A stretch of 48,173 bases of DNA from JBAJNN01 sp036881905. GTDB lineage: Bacteria > Pseudomonadota > Alphaproteobacteria > Rhizobiales > Im1. Where the stretch lies: positions 1 to 48,173 of the forward strand of contig JBAJNN010000014.1 of NCBI GenBank assembly GCA_036881905.1. The letters are read 5' to 3'. The notes beneath the pieces are model-generated. The model did no database searches, was not told where the DNA came from, and saw only the letters and a list, made by a program, of their open reading frames with translations. This document shows positions 45,431 to 48,173 of this stretch, one piece after another. Position numbers and translations under genes: made by a program. Each line of letters opens with the position of its first letter. Position 1 is the first letter of the stretch.

Positions 45431-46500
45431 TCAAACGATTGGCCGAGGTCTCCGCCGCGCTCCGCAAAGCGATGGCGGCCGCTTGCCGAAGCCACAGCTG
45501 ATGAATGACACAACCAGCTATGCGACCACAACCCGTTGATCTGATTGTCGGTAGCGCATGGGACTCTGAGGGCCCATAGCGACTGACCGGCGCGGACCGG
45601 CGGTAGTCTCGGCGAAGAGGGATTTTGTGTTCTGGACCGCTGTATCCCATCGAAACGGGGGGACCGACCATCCCGTCCATCCGAGATCGCTGCCGCCTTT
45701 GAGCTTTCGCCGAGCAGGGCCATCTCGCGATTGGTGGAATCGGGATGGCTCATTGCATTGCAGATAATGCGCGCTATGGAAGCACGTCTTGAGAAATGGC
45801 GCCGGTCAAACTGGTATATGAGCCTTCTCGCCTGGTTCAATATCCGGGCTTGCGGTGCCGATCTTTCCGATGAGAGTGGCGCAACGCGCACCTAACTGCC
45901 GGTGAATACGCCTTCGCCCGCCGAACTCGGGTTGGTGTCGATGAAAAGACGCAACGGCTCGTAACGTCCAGGATGCACCCTTAACCGCCGATGTGTTCGG
46001 CGCTCTTGTAGACGCTGTAGCCGGGTCGGGGGACTTCATGCAGTCTGCTATCTTGGCACGGATCGCCTGGTTTCAGGGCAACGGTGGCATCCTGTATGAC
46101 ATTTCGCCGACGCGCGATCCGGTCTTGTGAGGAAAAAGGCAGGCTGGAGTGGGAGCAGGACGTTGCCAATGGCATCGAACAGTTTCCGCTACGGAAAGCC
46201 GGGTCGGTTTTGTGGCTATGCGATCGGGAGCGAATTGCCATGCTCCGGCCGCGTATTGCGACACTTTGCCAACTTTGGGCGCAATTGGTCAGGAGATTGG
46301 CCTCCATTGTGCCAGAGCCGGCCCTTGGCGTTTTCCTGACACCGGCGATTGTCGATCATCGCACGCAAGGCATGCTCGACCTGCCGTCGCGGCGGGATGA
46401 GATGATTTATCTGTTCGCATTCGGCTGGCCCGGCAGGCGCAGACTACACTTTGCACCATTCCGCTGCCCATGGCCAGGCTGATTATCGGGAATGAAACCT
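45431..46500 (+). pseudogene. Further eroded coding remnants, possibly same oxidoreductase family
   Basis: No intact gene. Plus-strand pieces with protein-like character are SPSRAISRLVESGWLIAL with ALQIMRAMEARLEKWRRSN (about 45700-45810), VFGALVDAVAGSGDFMQSA (about 45990-46050) leading to ILARIAWFQGNGGILYDI, and LEWEQDVANGIEQFPLRK through FLTPAIVDHRTQGMLDL and RRDEMIYLFAFGWPG (46146-46436). The last piece resembles the C-terminal end of nitroreductases, where LYLF-G is common, so this may be a second nitroreductase-like domain. The assignment is weak. Confidence 0.3.
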
Positions 46501-46672
46501 ATATTGGAGTGAATGGACCGGTGGGCGGCGTCATCATCTTAAATGGTTGAAAAATACGCCGGCAAAGGGCTGACACCGGCCTATTTCTGATTTTAGGATA
46601 AGTGAGATTGTGCGATGCTCCATAACACGCAATGGTGGATCTTAAAATCGCAACGATGGGGACGCTGATTCG

Positions 46673-47932
46673 ATGACCCTTTCGCCCTTCAAGGCTTCAG
46701 AAAAATCGACTCCGTTCACTCAAAACCCTGCCGTTTCGCCATCCTGCCCTTATCATTCTTTTTCTCAATATTTGCGGCATTTTAGTGATGAATATCAGAA
46801 ATGTTGCGGTTGCAAGGGTTTTGCCGCCTGATGCTCTCGGGTCTTTAGCCGTTCTTTGGCCTTACGCCGCCGTCTCTGGCATTGTTTTTGCATTGAAATG
46901 GCCTGAAATTCTGGTAAGAAGTATCTCAAAAAACAGGAGAAACACCTCCAAGCTTGGTTATGCCATAGTATCAACACAAAGTTCTTTGTTTGCTTTCTGT
47001 CTTGCCGCTTGGGCTATACGATCCTTATCGGGCAAAAAGATACTGTTTATCGTGGCACTGTCCTGTATAGGATCTTTCATAAAATTTATTTAATTATTAT
47101 TGCTTTCAACTCCATAAAGCTACAGGAAAGTAATCTGGGGCTGATTTTTGAATTATATTGTTCGGCCTACATTCATCAAGTTTAATATTTTATGTTATTA
47201 TTTTTGGTCCAATCAAGGTATTTATAATCGGAGAATTATTTTTATTATTACCATAATAATAAATCTTATTTCACTGCTCAATAGGAGCAGAAACCTTAAA
47301 ATTAAGCTCTGCACTATTCAGGATGCCAGGATTCGAGCCGCGGCGTGAGAATAATGGTTATTGACCATTTCCGACCTGACCAGAGTGCTCCCGAGCGAAG
47401 ACGTTCTGATTGTGTAATATAATGTGGAGGCCAGTGCGATCGGCCATTACAGCATCATAACGTCGTTCATTGGCCTTGTTGAAGGCGCGATGGCGATAGT
47501 GGACGCCATTTTTATTCCGAGTTTTACAGAATCCGTCCGCCAGAAAAGGGTTAATTATTCCAGGTATTTATTCAAGGTATCAAGAAAACTATCAACCTTA
47601 TGGGGGCTTTATTGCTGGTTTTTGTGTTTGAACCGCGCTGGGTTGCCCTTTCGAGTGTGGGTTCTTTTCGCTCTGTCGCCATTTTTCTTAACCCCCAGGG
47701 TAGGCTGTCGAGCGCCATGACCGGCTCCTGCGCCAATGTGATGTTCATTGATGGCTCGGACACTCTTGATTGCCTGTTCCGTCTTTGCCGCATGCTGAGC
47801 TGAATGTCCTCGGAAATCTCACCTTGGGTGCCATTTTACGGTGTGTTGGGCGCCGCCATTTCGACCGGAGTTTCGGCGATGGCGGTGAACCGCCGGCAAT
47901 TCGCACATGTTAAAAAACACTATGCCTTCTAA
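46673..47932 (+). pseudogene. Polysaccharide flippase (Wzx-like) pseudogene
   Basis: Remains of a multi-helix membrane transporter that flips lipid-linked sugars. In order: an ATG at 46673, a frameshift, then SLKTLPFRHPALIILFLNIC, GILVMNIRNVAVARVLPPDA and PEILVRSISK. An AT-rich scrambled middle (47090-47400) follows. Then DVLIV, a TAA stop (47416), and EASAIGHYSIITSFIGLVEG with VDAIFIPSFTESVRQKR. After another shift LSSAMTGSCANVMFIDG, and finally the typical C-terminal helix YGVLGAAISTGVSAMAVNRR with a stop at 47930-47932. The length (1.26 kb) is close to the 1.3-1.5 kb expected of an intact gene. Base composition around 47080-47300 is far more AT-rich than the rest of the window. Confidence 0.6.
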
Positions 47933-48118
47933 GCGCGCAACCCATAAACCGGGCTCGACGACCCAAAGCCATGTTCCTCGTTTCATCGCTCGCGCGAAAG
48001 GCCCACTTTAATGAGTATAAACAAGCTCTAGTTGTGAGCTTTCAACCGGTTGTCGATTCGGGCCTGACCGGGGAGACTGGAGTTACCGAGCTTCAGACCT
48101 CCTTGGAGGCAAGCCCGA
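47933..48118 (+). other. Spacer and probable left end of an insertion sequence
   Basis: This stretch contains no gene. The part from about 48030, with AACCGGTTGTCGATTC, is probably the left end and leader of the IS481-type element whose transposase begins at 48119, but I cannot fix the terminal repeat without the right end. Confidence 0.35.
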
Positions 48119-48173
48119 ATGAACATCCACAACAATGCCCGACTGACGCCGCTGGGTCGAGAGCGGTTGGTGA
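48119..48173 (+). mobile_element. IS481-type transposase, first 18 codons
   Basis: The ATG at 48119-48121 opens MNIHNNARLTPLGRERLV before the window ends. This is the very conserved N-terminus of IS481-family transposases, where NARLTPxGRERLV precedes the helix-turn-helix and the DDE core. The upstream TTGGAGG at 48102-48108 is a plausible ribosome site. The element sits beside the decayed flippase, consistent with an unstable island. It is cut by the window edge, so intactness is unknown. Confidence 0.7.

Overview
The window looks like a chromosomal segment from a GC-rich alphaproteobacterium. The best lineage markers are a ChpT-type histidine phosphotransferase, an OlsB-like acyltransferase, a tightly overlapping dcw operon that encodes a meso-diaminopimelate MurE, and a palindromic intergenic repeat of the kind seen in Rhizobiales-like genomes. 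A perfect 16-bp parS site at 8531-8546 suggests, as an inference, that the region lies near the replication origin.

Layout. 1-0.9 kb: the 5' end of an unknown gene and chpT. 1-8.5 kb: histidine utilisation. hutI, hutH, a broken hutG, hutU and an FMN-dependent alpha-hydroxy acid dehydrogenase run leftward. hutF runs rightward from a shared 78-bp control region that contains an operator-like dyad. 8.6-12 kb: a large AsmA-family protein. 12.1-12.5 kb: RNase P RNA (rnpB). 12.6-23.5 kb: rsmH-ftsL-ftsI-murE-murF-mraY-murD-ftsW-murG with 1-4 base overlaps. The cluster stops at murG; murC, murB, ddl, ftsQ, ftsA and ftsZ are not here. A tRNA-Asn follows.

24-27.1 kb: a leftward group made of an intact M20 amidohydrolase, a multiply frameshifted gene of unknown function, and an AlaX alanyl-tRNA editing protein broken by one extra G in a G6 tract. 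27.4-32.9 kb: comM, an olsB-like gene and mutS. 33-43.4 kb: peptide and peptidoglycan scavenging. It holds a YafK-like L,D-transpeptidase lipoprotein, a DppA-like D-aminopeptidase, a complete gsiABCD-type ABC importer, an isoaspartyl peptidase/L-asparaginase, a HypT-like LysR regulator and a CsaA-like tRNA-binding protein. Two copies of a ~150-bp element with terminal inverted repeats sit between convergent genes, and a third, different palindromic element sits inside the gsi operon.

43.4-48.2 kb: an eroded accessory island with no intact gene. Recognisable remains are a P-loop (HprK-like) kinase, a SagB-type nitroreductase, a polysaccharide flippase in an AT-rich patch, and the first codons of an IS481-type transposase at the right edge.

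Functionally, the hut genes would convert histidine through urocanate, imidazolonepropionate and formiminoglutamate to N-formylglutamate. The last enzyme, HutG, is broken here. The dcw genes build and polymerise the peptidoglycan precursor, and the 33-43 kb genes plausibly recover peptides. Frameshifts are confined to hutG, the 24-26 kb block and the right-hand island, while about 30 kb of housekeeping genes are intact. This argues for real local decay rather than general sequencing error, although single-base homopolymer indels should be confirmed.
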